Position numbers and translations under genes: made by a program | Origin: Rachycentron canadum | Taxonomy: Eukaryota; Chordata; Actinopteri; Carangiformes; Rachycentridae | Assembly: GCA_038496675.1 (NCBI GenBank) | Contig: CM076650.1 | Coordinates: 10,863,134-10,927,133, forward strand | DNA length: 64,000 bases | Direction of reading: 5' to 3' | Shown here: positions 34,456-48,500 of the stretch, piece after piece | How positions within the stretch are numbered: position 1 is the stretch's first letter | How the letters are laid out: each line of letters opens with the position of its first letter | The notes under the pieces: generated by a model | The model's input: only the letters and a program-made list of their open reading frames with translations | Told to the model about the DNA's origin: nothing | Databases searched by the model: none

Positions 34456-37400
34456 AAATGTAAAAGTGACATAGGGTAATACAAAAAACTAAAGATAAAA
34501 AAATAAGCTAAAGAGAAACAAAATAGAATAAAAATGTACAGCTAGAGGAAGTTCCAAATTTGATGAAATAAAAAAAAAAACTGTGTAAATAATATACGCA
34601 TTAGTATTTTTTTCACTCGTATAAAAATAGAATATTTGTATTAACAGGATTATTGTTTTGACATTTGGTCCAGCAGGATATCGTGTAGGTCTCTACAAGA
34701 TACATTAACACAGCTTAAACAATCAACCAGTCTTTTATTGACAGGATTATGCAATCGCAAGACAGCTAAGTACTGGTTCCCTTGGATCACATGATTCTTT
34801 TGCTATCTTAATTACGTTACTGGGTGTCCTTACTGTGGTGACGTGATTAGCACGTGAATATGCATGTGTTTGCTGCATAATCAAAGTTCAGAGGAATGCT
34901 GGCGTGCAATTGGTGAAGCAGTTGGATCATGAGAAAGGCCTCTCTGTCTGTTGGTCTACTAAGGCACAGAGACCTCACATTGTGAGTCTGGCCAGCGTTG
35001 GGTTACTGTATTGTCCATCGTTTTCCCACCTCCCTTTCACTCTCCTGCACAGCCACGCACCAGAGAGGGGGAAGAAAGTGGCTTTTCATTGACGGGTCAG
35101 TTGGACCATGCACAGGAACTCAGTGAGGAGGGAAGTTAGTCAGCTGCTACAACTGCCTTTCATGATCCTGAACCATTCCCCAGCAACACCAACAACCTGC
35201 ATGAATGCTACAGAGTGACTCATTACCTCCAACACTGCCATAGAGCAGTGAGGAGGGTGCAAAGGACCCATCAGAGTGGAGTCATTAATGGCAGTTTTAT
35301 TGTTATAGTGTAACCTGCTTTGGTCAGACTTCAAGGTCCTGTATGAGTGGGAAAGTACATCTACTACTGAGCATCAGGGAGTCAACTGCAGAGTTCAATG
35401 CAGGACATTTTGCACAATAAGCGTGTGCACTATACGTGACAGGAGTGCATCTTGTCTGGAACAAAAAAAAACCCATTGCAAGTTGAATTTCATGTTGTTA
35501 AAGTATAGTATATAGTATAGTATATAAATATATCTCCATTAAATAGATGGAAGTATTTTAGAAATATTGAGGTCCAAGGCCACCCTCCATAGTAACTGTT
35601 CCTTTTATGAGTTGTAGTTATCTAAGTAAGGAGGTTAACATGAGCTCAATGAGTTCATTCATTTGTTTAAAAATTATATTATAAGGGCCTTAAATATGAA
35701 CTTAATGGTCATATGCATAATATTGTGCCAAAAGGATCGGGCTACAGCTTCATGTCTCATGTCTTCATGTCTCACAGCTTCATGTTTTGCTTCAAGGTAC
35801 AATTGTCAGTTTGTAATCCTTGTCAAAAACATAAGAATACAGAACCACATTGCACTTGTATTAAACTGCAGAACATAACATCTGACTCCTCTTCCTGGTT
35901 TCTAAACCCTCCAATTCCGAGGTTGTGTGGTCCTAGCTAAATTATTACAACTAAGCCATTAAAATGTTAAATGTAAATAATAAGACAATTTCAACATATA
36001 CTTTTCACATCAGACTAGGTAGATCTTTTCCCGAGTAAGTCATTTGCAAAGTAATGTAACCACCCAATTAGGAGGTGAGCTATCTGTAAGAATTTAAATG
36101 TGTATGTCTTAATTTGAGTAAACAGGTACCACTTTATATATACAATGTTTCTCTACCATTTCCAAACAGCATTTCCCCTTTTATCCCTCCATCTCTGTGC
36201 CCCTTACTCTATTTCACTCCCTTTTGTGTTCACTGTCACACCACCAGTTGCGCAACAGGTCTTGGCCAGAGGTCTGAGTTTTCTGTTGTTATAATGTAAC
36301 AAGGAGCCCTGTCACAAAGTGTTTTGGCCAAATCCTCCCTCCTCCCTGAAACTGATGCCCCCTCCTTCCCTCCCTCCACTCTCAAGTCTCTCTTAAACGC
36401 ACATGTTAAGTGGTAAGCTGCCCTTCTCCCAGAATGGCCCAAAGGACAAAGCAGCTTATTTTGATAAGGCTGAGTGGTGGTAATAATGTGCATACTGAGT
36501 ATAAAACATAAACTAAGATCTGGCTTCACTCTTTTCTTTTCCTTTATTCCTCAGTGAAAAAGCTTAAATATATTATTACCATCACCAAGAAGGTTGTGTT
36601 TTCACCTGTGTCTATTTATTTGTCAGCAGGTACACAGAAAAAACACTGAACCAATTTGTGCCAAACTCATCTAGAAGTAGGGTGGCCTCAGGTAAGAGTC
36701 CATTAAATGTCATGGCAGATCTGGATCATTTACTGTGAATTTCTATATGAATGCTGTTTTACATTGGCATTGGCAGAGGTCTATGCTCTCTGAGTGCCCT
36801 TCTAGCTGGAACATGAGAATTATATGAGAAAGACACAATTGAAAGAATTGTGCAGCTACTGTGCAAAGAAATTACTCAAAGAACAAGTCTATGCATGTAC
36901 TGCTATAGTTCAAACAATGACAAAGCATCTTACTGAAACTACATTTTTATTTAATTAGACATCTCCTCTGTGATTTCCATTGATGTTCCTTGGAAGAACA
37001 AAACAAGTCCTAGCAGACCAATCAGTGTTTTTCGTGTCAAGACAATAAGGACAACTCCTTGGTTATGTAAATCTTGTGGTTTGCCTCTGCCTCAACAAAT
37101 TACCACAGGCCAAGATCTTAATCTTAGTAAAAAAAAATCAACACCTGTGAATTTAAGAGAGGAACATATGTAAGACCAAACCCACATAGACCTACACTAC
37201 TTTGTTTTAGAAAAAAATTAAAGAAAGAAAATCTGTTTAGATTTTTAGTAATCATCAACTAACGAAAAAAAAAAACACTGGGCCAATGTCCCTTTACCCC
37301 CAAAGCCCCAGGGTGCCTCAATGCCTCTCTTTCTCTAATAATCTAATAAAGAGAGGACACCCAGTGAAAGGGAGGTCCCATTTTTAACTTTGTAATTTTT

Positions 37401-40400
37401 AAGGAAATAGGTTCTGTTCCCAAAGAATTTGAAAAGCTACAATATAATCTATATGCTTTCTGTAATAGTTGACTAAAATGGCTATGGAGTCACTAAATGA
37501 GGCTGAGCAATGTGTAACGACGAGTAAGGTTTTCTGTGTGATATCCACACAGTATGGTGTGGTGTACCACAGGGCTATATTTGTAGTTCACTGATGATTC
37601 TTACATCACCTACACACTTAGGGTCACTAAATGCTCTCAGTTATCAGTTATATCTATCAGTTATTCAGTTATAAAAAAAAAAGAATGTTATATACATTAT
37701 ATACATTTTAGTGAATGGCCATTGTTCAATTCTGCATAATTCCATTATTTACAATTTTTTTTTTTTTTTGTGATTTTCAAAGATTTTAAAAGATATCAAA
37801 ACCAATTACTTTTCATTTTTTCAGTTTATCTTCATGTTGTTCTTTTGAGTGGTTTCACTGTCAACAATGACATTTTTCTTTTATTTTTGTGCTGCTTTTT
37901 TAAATTTGTATTTCTAAAAATAAGTATCAATAAATTGCCATTATGACGCCATTATAACTTTGTTGGTGCAAATCCTCTTTGCCTGGATGCTTGTTTTGCT
38001 CAGCATATTCAATTCCTTGGTCCATTTCCACTTCTCTATTTGAATCAGCGGAAGAACAGGCTGCAATTCCCCTTGTGCCATGTTTTTTAACAAACACTGT
38101 CTGGTTTGATGGAGGAAACAAACTTGCAGACAGGACAGAAAAGAATGCTAATGAAATAAGGAAAAGTTCAAGTCCAACCCTTCTGACATTTATCCCACTC
38201 ACAAAACGTTATTTTTAGATGGAAGCTAGGAGTGTATCATGTTTCAAAGCTTTTCTTCTCCATATGTACTCATCATATTTCAACTATTGTTGTGGAGATT
38301 ATTGAAACTCTTTACTTTAAGATATAAAAGATTAATGCAGAAGGAAAAAAAACCCACAAAAAGAAGGTCTAGAAGTTGCAGATTCTGTCAGATCACATAC
38401 ATGTGTCGTAAAGATGGTGACTGATTTCTCAGCAAACTTTCTTTTTAAAAATAAATCAAATTTTCATATCCACCATTTTCGTCTTCACAGTAAATACAGC
38501 AGTCAGTTATCTTAAAACAAGCATCAGAAACAATGTGAAACAGCCTTGTCCAAAGGTAACAAAATCTTTCTCCCAGCAATCTCTGAAGCTCATTAATCAA
38601 CATGTCTTGACAATGACAAGGATTTGCAGACATGTGCTGGACCATTTTATGGCCAGATGCAATGACTTCCTGGTGATGGCAAGAGTCCAGAAAAGAGAAT
38701 TAAGTCTTCATTGATTTACAATGAAAATCTTTTTGCAAGCATGTCGAGGACATTGAGAATTTCTGGATATCAGAAAGTTTTAAAAAATTAAACTTATCCT
38801 TAAAGGTCTCCAATATGACTGCAATGATTTGCTCAATTGAGTCAGATGATGAATATGACTACAAATAGAGACAGCAAAGTAAAAAGCAGTAGTAAGGTGG
38901 ATGTTGACCTTGTAGGAGGCAGGAAGCGAAGGAAGCCAGACATAAAGCGGGAAGAGCATAATAATAAATATCACTTCCTGCCTTATCTTTGGCGTGAAGA
39001 ACAAAAAAAAATGACATAAGATAATTACATTGGTGTGCAAGCCCTTTGCTTTGTCTCATCCGGTAGTACAGTCAGGATAACCCTCAGAACTGACCTCTGC
39101 ATATGTGGAGGTTATTTTAGATATCCAGGAAAGGGATGAGAGACTAACGCCCTGATACAGTCATAACCTGCAGCTATGAATACTACAATGACTGAAGGGG
39201 ACAACATCTCTTCCCACCCACCACCACTTCAGGGGCAGAGGAACAAGCTGTAAACACAATACTGACGTATTTTTATTTATGATGTTGATATGTTGAACAT
39301 GTTATGTTAATAGTCATGTCATGTCATGTGTCTGGACACCTGATATTGTAAATACACTATTCACTTTCATTTTTTCTTTTGGAATTTTAGTTTTCGTCTC
39401 CACCAAAGAAAAACTACAGTACGGCTCTAAAAGGCTAATGCTCGACTGCAAGTTGCTAACTTTGTCTATGTGTTACTTTTTTACACTGATGAAAGGACTA
39501 TATCAATAAGTTATGAGTTGCCTCAGAGGTTTACCATATTGTACAACTGCATCTGTTTCATTCTTGCTAAAATAACTATTACACAGAAAATTACAATCCT
39601 ATTACTAATCCTGGCTACAAAATTCTTACTGGAACCATGGGTTCAGAACTGATTTCCACTGAAAACACTTTCTGTTGTTTCTGAAAACAAATTTGACCAG
39701 AACTGTGAATGAAAGCAAAAGAGTAAAGTTGTGGGCAGTGTTTCGGTGAATTTGAGTGAGTGCTTTTAATAACATTTCATCCATGAATGAAATTAAAATA
39801 TTGATTAATGCTGCTTGTTTAAAACTTTACTTAATGAAATCCATGTCTTTATGAAATGCTTCTTTCATGAAGTGGCACTAAAAAAACACATCACATGATG
39901 CAAAGAAAACAGCTTTGCTCCGCCAGTTGCTATAGCCTTGCATTACTTGTAGCAATCCTCCTGCATATTTTGCTCTATGTGAGTTCAGCAAACACGCTTG
40001 TTTCCATCTTGCCTGTGTTTGTCACTGGATACACTGCCTCATCACAGGCCACTCTGCTATGTGTGTCCCAGTGGGAGAGCTGGGGCAGTTATGTGACCAT
40101 CAACCTCTCCTGTTACAAAACATACACTGCAGCCCAACAGCCTTGCTGATTTTAAATGTCACGCGGACTACAGGACACGCTGACTCTCTCACATACATGT
40201 AAGATGTTGCTCATTTCCAATCCAAGCTGGAAGGCTTGTAATTAGTTGACAAAGTCTTGTCTGTGGCTGTAACAGAAGTTGATTTATTGTGGAAAGTATA
40301 ATGACTCCCATCAGCCCGTGTTGAAGTTAACCTCAACAATGTTTTACAGTACTAAGCAGTACTGTGTGTGCCTTATGCTAGTGTCATACATAGTGTCAGA

Positions 40401-43400
40401 TTATTTTAGAGCCTGAGACATGGCTGCCGTCTTAGCAGGATTCACATGTTGTTGCTGCTACATAGCTTGAAACCATAAATCTGATGTACAGTATCATATC
40501 AATAATACTTGATTGCTGGCGATATCTGTAAACATAGAATTTTTTTATTTTTGAAAGCAGAGATCAAAACTTGGTATCTTTGCATTTTGTATTACAGTAG
40601 GTCTAAAATTACAATGCCCTCATTGTCATCTATTCTTCTAATTTTTAAATAATTTCCAAAGCAAATCAGTGATGTAAATAAATGTATCTGTGGCCAAAGG
40701 AATAGAAGTTAGAGCTCAGACGGCCAGGGCAATGATCATCATCATGATGATCAGTGATGGGAACCAGGATAATGAACTTTGCTTTCTTTGTCCAAGCAAC
40801 TCTCTCAGCAGACTGAACTGTCTAAATGCTATTTTGAAGAGTCCTGGATACCTTTAACACAATCATATATATATATTAAATCCTGATCTCATTTTCAAGG
40901 GACTCCGCAGTATCATAAAAGGTACCACTGTGGCCTCTACAGGTCAGCTCCACTAATACAGTTCATATAGAGCTGATTAATTCAAAACATATAATATCTT
41001 TTTTTTCTTTAAAACAACAAATACACTGTATTTGTTAGGAAGTCGAATATTGGGATTATTTCTCACGCAATGCATAAATTAACCCCACATTGGGTCTGGT
41101 CAATGGTTTTAGTGTGTTTTTATAAAAAAAACACCTAAATGATGAATTTGCCATGGAGATAACAATACATAGGTTACATTTACATTATTTTATATTAATT
41201 ACATGATAAAATATACCTTTCTATTACACAAAACTTTATATATGTAAATATATATTCCTTACTCTGACATAGATAGGAAATATGAGGAGGAAATATGTCA
41301 CTTAAACGTAACTAAAACACACAGAGAATCTGTAATGCACAGTGTCCCAACAAAATAGTTAATTGGGCCTCATGTAGGTTAGCATCATCCATTTAATATC
41401 CATTGACTAGACTGTGAGCGTGTTTTTACACTTCACCTTGTCATTATCCTGCACTGATCTGCTGAGATTTAAACATGATCATTTGATGCATTGTAATCAC
41501 CACTAGACGGCAGCAAATACCCGTTAGTGCATTAGTATGTCTTAGTACAAATGTACCAGTAAGACACACACTGCTACTCTGTTCTGTGTGTGCCAATGCA
41601 ATTTTAATGTGAATAAACACTACATTAGGCGTGTGACACATATTTAACCTCAGGAAAAATTAAGAAAGTGAAAAAGTTTTAGGTACCTTTAAATCTACTT
41701 TTGCTTGCAGTGGTGTGGATAAACATCAAGACTTCTTAAAATACCTGAAAAAATGATCATATTTCACTGAGAATGAAAAACTAAAGGCTAACAGAATATA
41801 TTGCAGTTTCTGTTTGGTTTCAGGTCAAGGCCTACGATGTGAAAAATTGCTTTGTATTACAGTAATTGCCTGCTTCATTGTGTAATGAATAGTGGTGTTA
41901 CAGTAAGTGCTCCTGAGGAATACACTGAACTGAGTCCTGCTTCTCATAGTCTTGTTGAAATTGTATAGAGGCTGTCACTTTAGAAATGGTACTAACTGGA
42001 TAAGACATGATAAACCACTGCACAGAAAATATTTGCTTTCTGCAACGTGTGAAACTAAAAATGTACTCACTATTCCTGAATCTTCTGTGTTTTACATATT
42101 TCAGCTGTTCCACCACTAACAATCTTTATTACATAGGGTTCCAAGTGAATCGGAGAGTGGTCTGTACACATATTAGTTTGTGTCATTTGTAATTCTAGTA
42201 GAGTTATGGGTAAAAGTATTTTTTTCTAAAACCATGAATATGTGACATTAGCAAGTTTGGCAACATTAAAAAAGCCTGCTTTCTTTTGGACTGAAGCAAG
42301 TGAGAGTATATAATGTTATTCTTCAAGTTGTGGGGAGGAAAAAAAGACTTTTCATATGGAGCTGCTGTAGTCAGTATGTTTGATCCCAGTGAGGGAGAAT
42401 TTTTGGAAGCTATGCTCACTTGGCTGTCCTTTTAGCAGTGTGAGTCTGATTATTTTTGGTCACTGAATTATTTGCACAATGTCTCTGAGAAGGAACAGTT
42501 ATAGCTTTGTGGCTTGTCAAAGAACAAATGTTTGCATGTTTTGTGCCATTGTATGGTGTTTTGTGGTGCTGACAAGACGACATCCTATTCTAGACTATAT
42601 GAGCAAGGCACAGTGGTTAATCACTCAAGACAGTAGTGTATGTGCAGAAGTGGACATAATGGCCATCAACAAACTGAATAAAGTGTAACATGGTGATAAT
42701 AAACCTCCTCTCTCCAATTCTTCAGAAAGAATCCCTCCATTCAGTCAGTACCAAGCAGCAGCCTCCTCCTACCGTCCCATGGAAGGGAAGGAGAACCAGT
42801 GCCAGTCTTGTACCTAGTTTGCAATCCTTCAATGAGCCTTTGTGGATGCTGCCATCCTTCCCTCCCGGCAGCCCATTCAGGAGTGTCACATGGCACTCGG
42901 ACTCTGCGCCCATCTCACAATGCACCCCTGTCATTTGCACCTCATTGACATGCGCTTATAGTGATGTGCATTGGGGAATGGCCGTGTTCTTCCACTAGTT
43001 TCAAAGGAAATGAAGTGCCGGGCTGGGTGGCCAAAGTGTGGCTTCCTGGATACTGTGTTCATATTTCTGAGGAGGAAGTGCTGGAACATTTTATTGTGTG
43101 TGTGTTGGGAGTTGGCAGTGACTTTTAGCAAATGTGTCACACCAACCTCCCACACCTTTAACTGTCAAGTGCCGTAAGAAAATTAAATTCTAAATGTTGA
43201 ACCGCAATACTCTTTTGAACACTGTACATTTGGAGGCTGATGATACAATGACATGCTCTCACACATACCCATGTGTGTGTGAGTCCAAGTGCTGCTCTCT
43301 GTTGAAAAAAATCAGAGGTAAGATAGAACTCTCAACTTTCTGTTTACTAGCACATGTATGAGTCCACATGGTTATTCTTCCAAAGTTGACATAACATTTT

Positions 43401-43901
43401 AGGTTTAAGTGTAATTTGAACTTTAAACAGTACAATCTGGTAGCATGTTCAGATTAAATGTTGCCTGCAGTTACACTGCAGTACACTTCAAAGTTGGGAA
43501 TGCTGAAAGCTGGTTATGTCAAACCTTTTCTAAATATCACAGTAGGCTGCAAAGCAATATAGTCTTTTAGAAAAAATAAATGTAGTGAAATGAAATATTA
43601 TCATACAGTGACCTGACGTTGAAGATACAAGTTTTGAATTACCGGCAAAAATTCTTATTATTTTAGACATGGACTACCATTGTTTATTTTTGGAGTGCAG
43701 GCTTATTTGAGTTCAATTAGCACATGTCATGCGTGATATAGATAAGAAACACTACCGTTATTTTACAGTAACTATTAAATAAAACTGATAAAATAAAAAA
43801 AAGGGAAATAATCCCTAAAAATAACTGTGATGTAGGCTGTTTGGGGAGTTGAGGGAGTTGGGAGACATAACTGCTATGCATGACTATTTTCCATCCCTCA
43901 T

Positions 43902-43929
43902 CATCACATCATCATCACATCATCATCAT
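43902..43929 (+). repeat. (ATC)n / ACATCATC repeat
   Basis: Repeated CATCATCACATCATCATCAC-type units. Confidence 0.85.
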
Positions 43930-44831
43930 TGAGAAAGACGAACAGCATTCAGTACACTACAGCAGGCATACATGAATAAACAGGGCTTCCTGTTTTTTCA
44001 AGAATACTCTTAAATATAACGGTTCAATTTAGACCCAATGGTGGTTCCTGATGTAAAAAAAAAACAACTCATGACATAAATAACATTTAATATGAAATGC
44101 TTTACACTCAGTCCTTAACAGTGATGTTTGATATTTAAGCCATTTCCCTGATCATCACAGCCATCTTTAGTATCGCTTTCTCCATGTTGTAACTAATTGA
44201 TTAGTTAGGGATTAATTCTTATTTACTTTGCGATGCTTGACAGCTCAATTGTGAACCATTAACTACTTAACTTACTTGTTAGGTGTCTTGGGCTGTCATT
44301 TATGCTTAAAGTTTGACAATAATGCAGTTACAAATGTTGGTGTACCATAATTCACACTCTCTTGTTTTTCTAATAAAACAACATTATTTATTCAGTGAAA
44401 ATCCTAATGATAATACTTGAAATGCATCATGCCCATACATTCAAGCACAGACAGATATGGACATGGAAGATATGAAAAAAGAAAGAAATGCTTGATTTTG
44501 AATTTGCATAGACAGACAAAAATACAATAGTTTAATAATTTCATTTGCTTTCAGTTTTTTTATTTTGTTATTTTTATCTATTGATGTTGGTTCTTCATAG
44601 TTTATATTCCGATATCTGGTACATAATAAACAGTCCTTTGCAGATCAAGTGCAGTAAATTTATAATATGCAACACATTTCCACATACACAATCTGTTTCT
44701 GTAAATTGTACAAATGATACTTTTATTTTGTTATTTTTGTGAATTGTTGTTATTTTATATTGAGACCCATGTGTACATAATAGTGGTTATTTAATACAAT
44801 TTATACGGTGCTTTTTTTTCCTCCCCTGCAG

Positions 44832-45559
44832 GTTTATCCCATGGCATTAGAGTAGAAGAACCAGTATTGGTTCTCACTGGAACCATTATTTTGAAGGATC
44901 GGCTGCTATCAGCTACGTGACCATGTGCAGCAGCAGCACCACCCTCCTCCTCCCTCGCCAGCATCACTCCCCTCGTACACGCTGTCCTCAAAACCTCCAG
45001 CGGCTCTACCCGCCCCGGCCTGTGCACGCTGAGCTTCGGTCGGAGGAGGAGGTGGGCTCTTGCTGCTAGTGGTCCCGGGCTTACGGGCGTTTACGTGCTA
45101 ACCGTTCAGACTGCCAACGGCGGGACTTTTTTTTTTTTTTTCTTTTCAGAGGAGAGTTGGTGAAGGGGGGGGGGAGAGAAATCACGACACGAAAGCCCCT
45201 CTCGGGATCCCCTGCCTTCTCTGCCAAACGACTCACGTTCACCCACCGTCTTCATTTATCGCCGCTTTCTGCCTCTGGTTCCCACTCAGACCCAGCGAGA
45301 TTCCCGGTGACCACAGCCGCCGCCGTCACCGCTACAGGCTTGCTGTGAAGGGTGGGTGGGGGGGAGCTCTGTGATGAGGTCGCCCTGCCGCAGGGGTTTG
45401 GTCATCGCGTTAAGATAAGGCGTTTTTTGTCCGCGGGATAATTTTCGCTGTTAGTTTGAGTCGACTTGTCGCTTCCCAGAGCCGTCTAGCACCCCGACTG
45501 TGTGAAGAAATACACCGCGGGAGGAACGTAGCTACTGCCGGGGGCTGAGGGAATCGCTG
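44832..45559 (+). other. rnf24: rnf24 5' noncoding first exon and CpG-rich promoter region
   Basis: A sharp rise in CpG content begins near 44.9 kb and continues past 45.9 kb. TCGCTG|GTGAGTAG at 45559/45560 is a strong donor on the + strand. This fits the 5' UTR exon of rnf24, whose first coding exon begins with an acceptor 15.6 kb away. The left limit is uncertain: CTCCCCTGCAG at 44831 is a good acceptor, so either transcription starts inside the CpG block or an upstream exon exists. Short upstream ORFs lie at 44923-45069 and 45157-45348. Confidence 0.6.
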
Positions 45560-48500
45560 GTGAGTAGATGTTTCCTCGGTCCTTGTTTTAAACCGTTAGC
45601 CTCTTAACTGTTAACTGACATTTCGGATGTGGCAACATAACACTGATGCTGTACCGTACAAACGCATGCTTTGTACACTAGTTGAGCCTGTGAGTCGTTT
45701 CACGACTTTTCTGAAGGACGTGTGACTGCCTCTGTCTTTACCTCGCGGTATTTAGTGTTAATTGTTGTGTTAATCTGGTCCCCATCACGATTAACGTTAA
45801 GTAACGCTATGTGTCTCGTAGCTAAGGTTAGCCGTCACCGCTGCTAGCTACCGAGCCTACGCCCAATTGTCTCCCGTCCTGTAATAATCCACGGTCGCCA
45901 CACCAAGACTTGGTTAGCCACCGCTTAAAAGGTAGCTGCCAGCTACACAGTTGTGTAGACAAGGCTGCGTGACATGATGAAAGTCAGCTCTCACAGCGCT
46001 CAGTCACCGGACAAATATCCGCCGACTCAATGATGTCCAGTCACGGTACCAATCTCAGCTTTTCCGCTCATTACGGTCACATCAGTGTTTGTCGGTGAGG
46101 TGCAGAAAAAGTGCAGCCACTGTGGGTTAAACCTCAACTGGCCTCGCAATTAGTCAGACAGAGATGACTCTTGTGTGTGGAAAGGCGAGGAAGGGAAACA
46201 GCGGGGCTCCCCCTGTGTTTTCGTCAACACTGACAGCATTGTGTGGGCTGTAACACGCCAATCGTCAGTGGGCATAGTTGGCAGCAGTGCAGGTATGATG
46301 CTTTAATCTATATCTATTCATCCACTAATATGCGCAAAACAAATGCATGTGTATATATTTGATATATATGATCATGTTCCTGTTTTGTTGTGTAGTGAGA
46401 AAACAGCAGTCAGGTGGAGGTGATGTACAATGCCCTTCTTTAAACTTAATTGTAAAGAGCTGTCTATGGCAAATGTATGCGCTCAGATTTTTGACTGTAT
46501 TAACAGCAGTTTGTTGACTGGCTGGAGTCACGTGCTGAAGGATGGTGCGGACAGTGGACCAAAAGTTCAAATTTGTCTGTGAACTGACCTCTGAGAGAGA
46601 TACCATTCATGACCCTGTACATATGACCTAACGTCCAGAATGGGCATGTTCAATTGATCACTAGTGTTGGTGAACTTCCTCAGCTCCACAATAGAATCCA
46701 ACTTAAGGTGTAACTAGTATTGTGAAGCTGCCTGAAAGGTGACTTCTGGCTGTGGAAGCAGCTGTCCGTAGTCCAAGACAATGCCCAGTGTCCCCATATC
46801 ACTGCAATCCTTCAAATATATTGAGTGAATGTGTTACATTACAGTGTTGAACAACTTATTTTGAAATCTGTCATTAGCAGGTCTGAAGATAGATGGTTTT
46901 GCATGTTGTACAGATTTGTGATTTTGGGTTAGAAATTTGAATAAAATTTGCTTGACGTGTATTGAAAGGAAGTTGTATGATTGAAAAGAACCCTGCGTAG
47001 TTTGGGGTGGACTGAACTGCACTGCATTAAAAAAAAAAAAGCACTGTCTGTGCACAAATCTCTGAGAGGGATATGTCATTGAAAACTCTCAACACATGAC
47101 TGTACCTCTTGTCTAAAACGGAGGAAAAATTGAGTGGTACTCCCTCTGAGTTTCCTGAGTGCTATAGGCAAAGCATGTATTCAGACTTAATTTATGTAGC
47201 TCTTTTCAAAACAGAAGTTGCACTATAGAGCAAGACTCTCTTAGAACCACACAAAGACTGAAGATGGAAGCTCAACATGTCTGAATGGTGCTGTATGCCT
47301 TTTTTTCCCCAAAACATGAATGATTTATAAATACTTTGGGTTTAAATGGGACAACTAATTGGAAAACTAAAATACCAGTCTCAGATTTTTGTCAATGCAT
47401 CATCTGGGCTTTGTCTGAAAACGTAAGGCAAATGTGTTTATAGCACACTCAAACAGTGAAAAACTGGCCCTAAGCAGGAATTGTTTGATAATAGTGCACA
47501 GGAGTCTCTCCTGGAAGACATTCATGGTGTTTTACTCAGTAGCACACGTGAAACAAGAAAGAGAGCTGGAGAGAGAAGTTCAAACCCAGTGTATTATTCA
47601 CACTTGTGCAGAGCTTACCAATCATAGCCTGTTGTGGGTGTCAATGTTGGAATCAGTTTCATAAAATGACTGAAATGGTCAGACACATCCCCCTCAATGC
47701 GACGTCACAAAGGTGTCGGTGGAGGGGGTTCATGACTATTTGACGATATCTATCTTTGCAAAAGTATACTGGCTTCAGTCAGTAACTTGCCAAAACAGAC
47801 AGCAAATAGCCGAGGGTATATCTGAAACAGAAAGCTACTCTTCTTCATTTGACTTTGCTGTTCTTCAAAACCTTTGTAAGAACTATAAATGATATTTCAT
47901 AGGCTTCTGGAAAGAGTCTTTAGATACTCTGAGGGTCCACTTTGTTTCTTGACACTCAATATCACCAAATACAAAAACATTTTAGGCTAAAATAATCTTG
48001 CTGGTGAGCAGCTTGTGAACACCCACTTATAAGACCTTCAAGTTAATGACAGTTTAGGGAATGTAATTTCAGACTTCTTATGTGTTAATACCAGTTGCAT
48101 AATTTCACATCGAACAGGAAATGTGCATTACTTAACACTCATGAGGTATAGGGAGCTTACTTGGGGCCACCCGTCTTTCTCATTTAGGGCAAAGGTTAGT
48201 CAAATACCATATTACATAACAGATTTTAGTGTCCTCCCTAACATTATCCAAATACACATATCTGAAATTGAAAAATGCAAGCTTGATGCTTGCAGCACTT
48301 GAGATGTGAGTGATCTGAGAGTGCTCCTTATGACTCCCTCAGACTCCTTCAGTACCTGCAGTGCTCACATATAATCAAAGTACATTACGCAGAATTACTA
48401 TGAGTGGAAAAGAACCTAAGGTGGTTTTGTATTAAAATAATGTTGTGATACTGGTACTATAGATTAACGTCCTTCAAGCAGCCAGAATTTAAATAAAAGA

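Larger units (their letters stand above)
30440..44831. other. Gene-poor interval between divergent smox and rnf24
   Basis: About 14.4 kb of AT-rich DNA upstream of both promoters. It contains the inverted repeats and minisatellite listed separately, a TCATCA-type repeat at 43902-43929 and scattered ORFs under 105 codons. Two of these ORFs are listed as findings. I see no exon of a recognisable gene. The position suggests it may hold regulatory elements. Confidence 0.55.

Noticed and set aside
42690..43155. ORFs of 102 and 72 codons on opposite strands
   Set aside because: Slightly less AT-rich than the surroundings but no recognisable domain or splice sites. A conserved noncoding element is possible but cannot be judged without alignment.
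43890..43930. Short regularly repeated CATCATCAC units as a CRISPR-like array
   Set aside because: Simple trinucleotide repeat without spacers, in a vertebrate genome.
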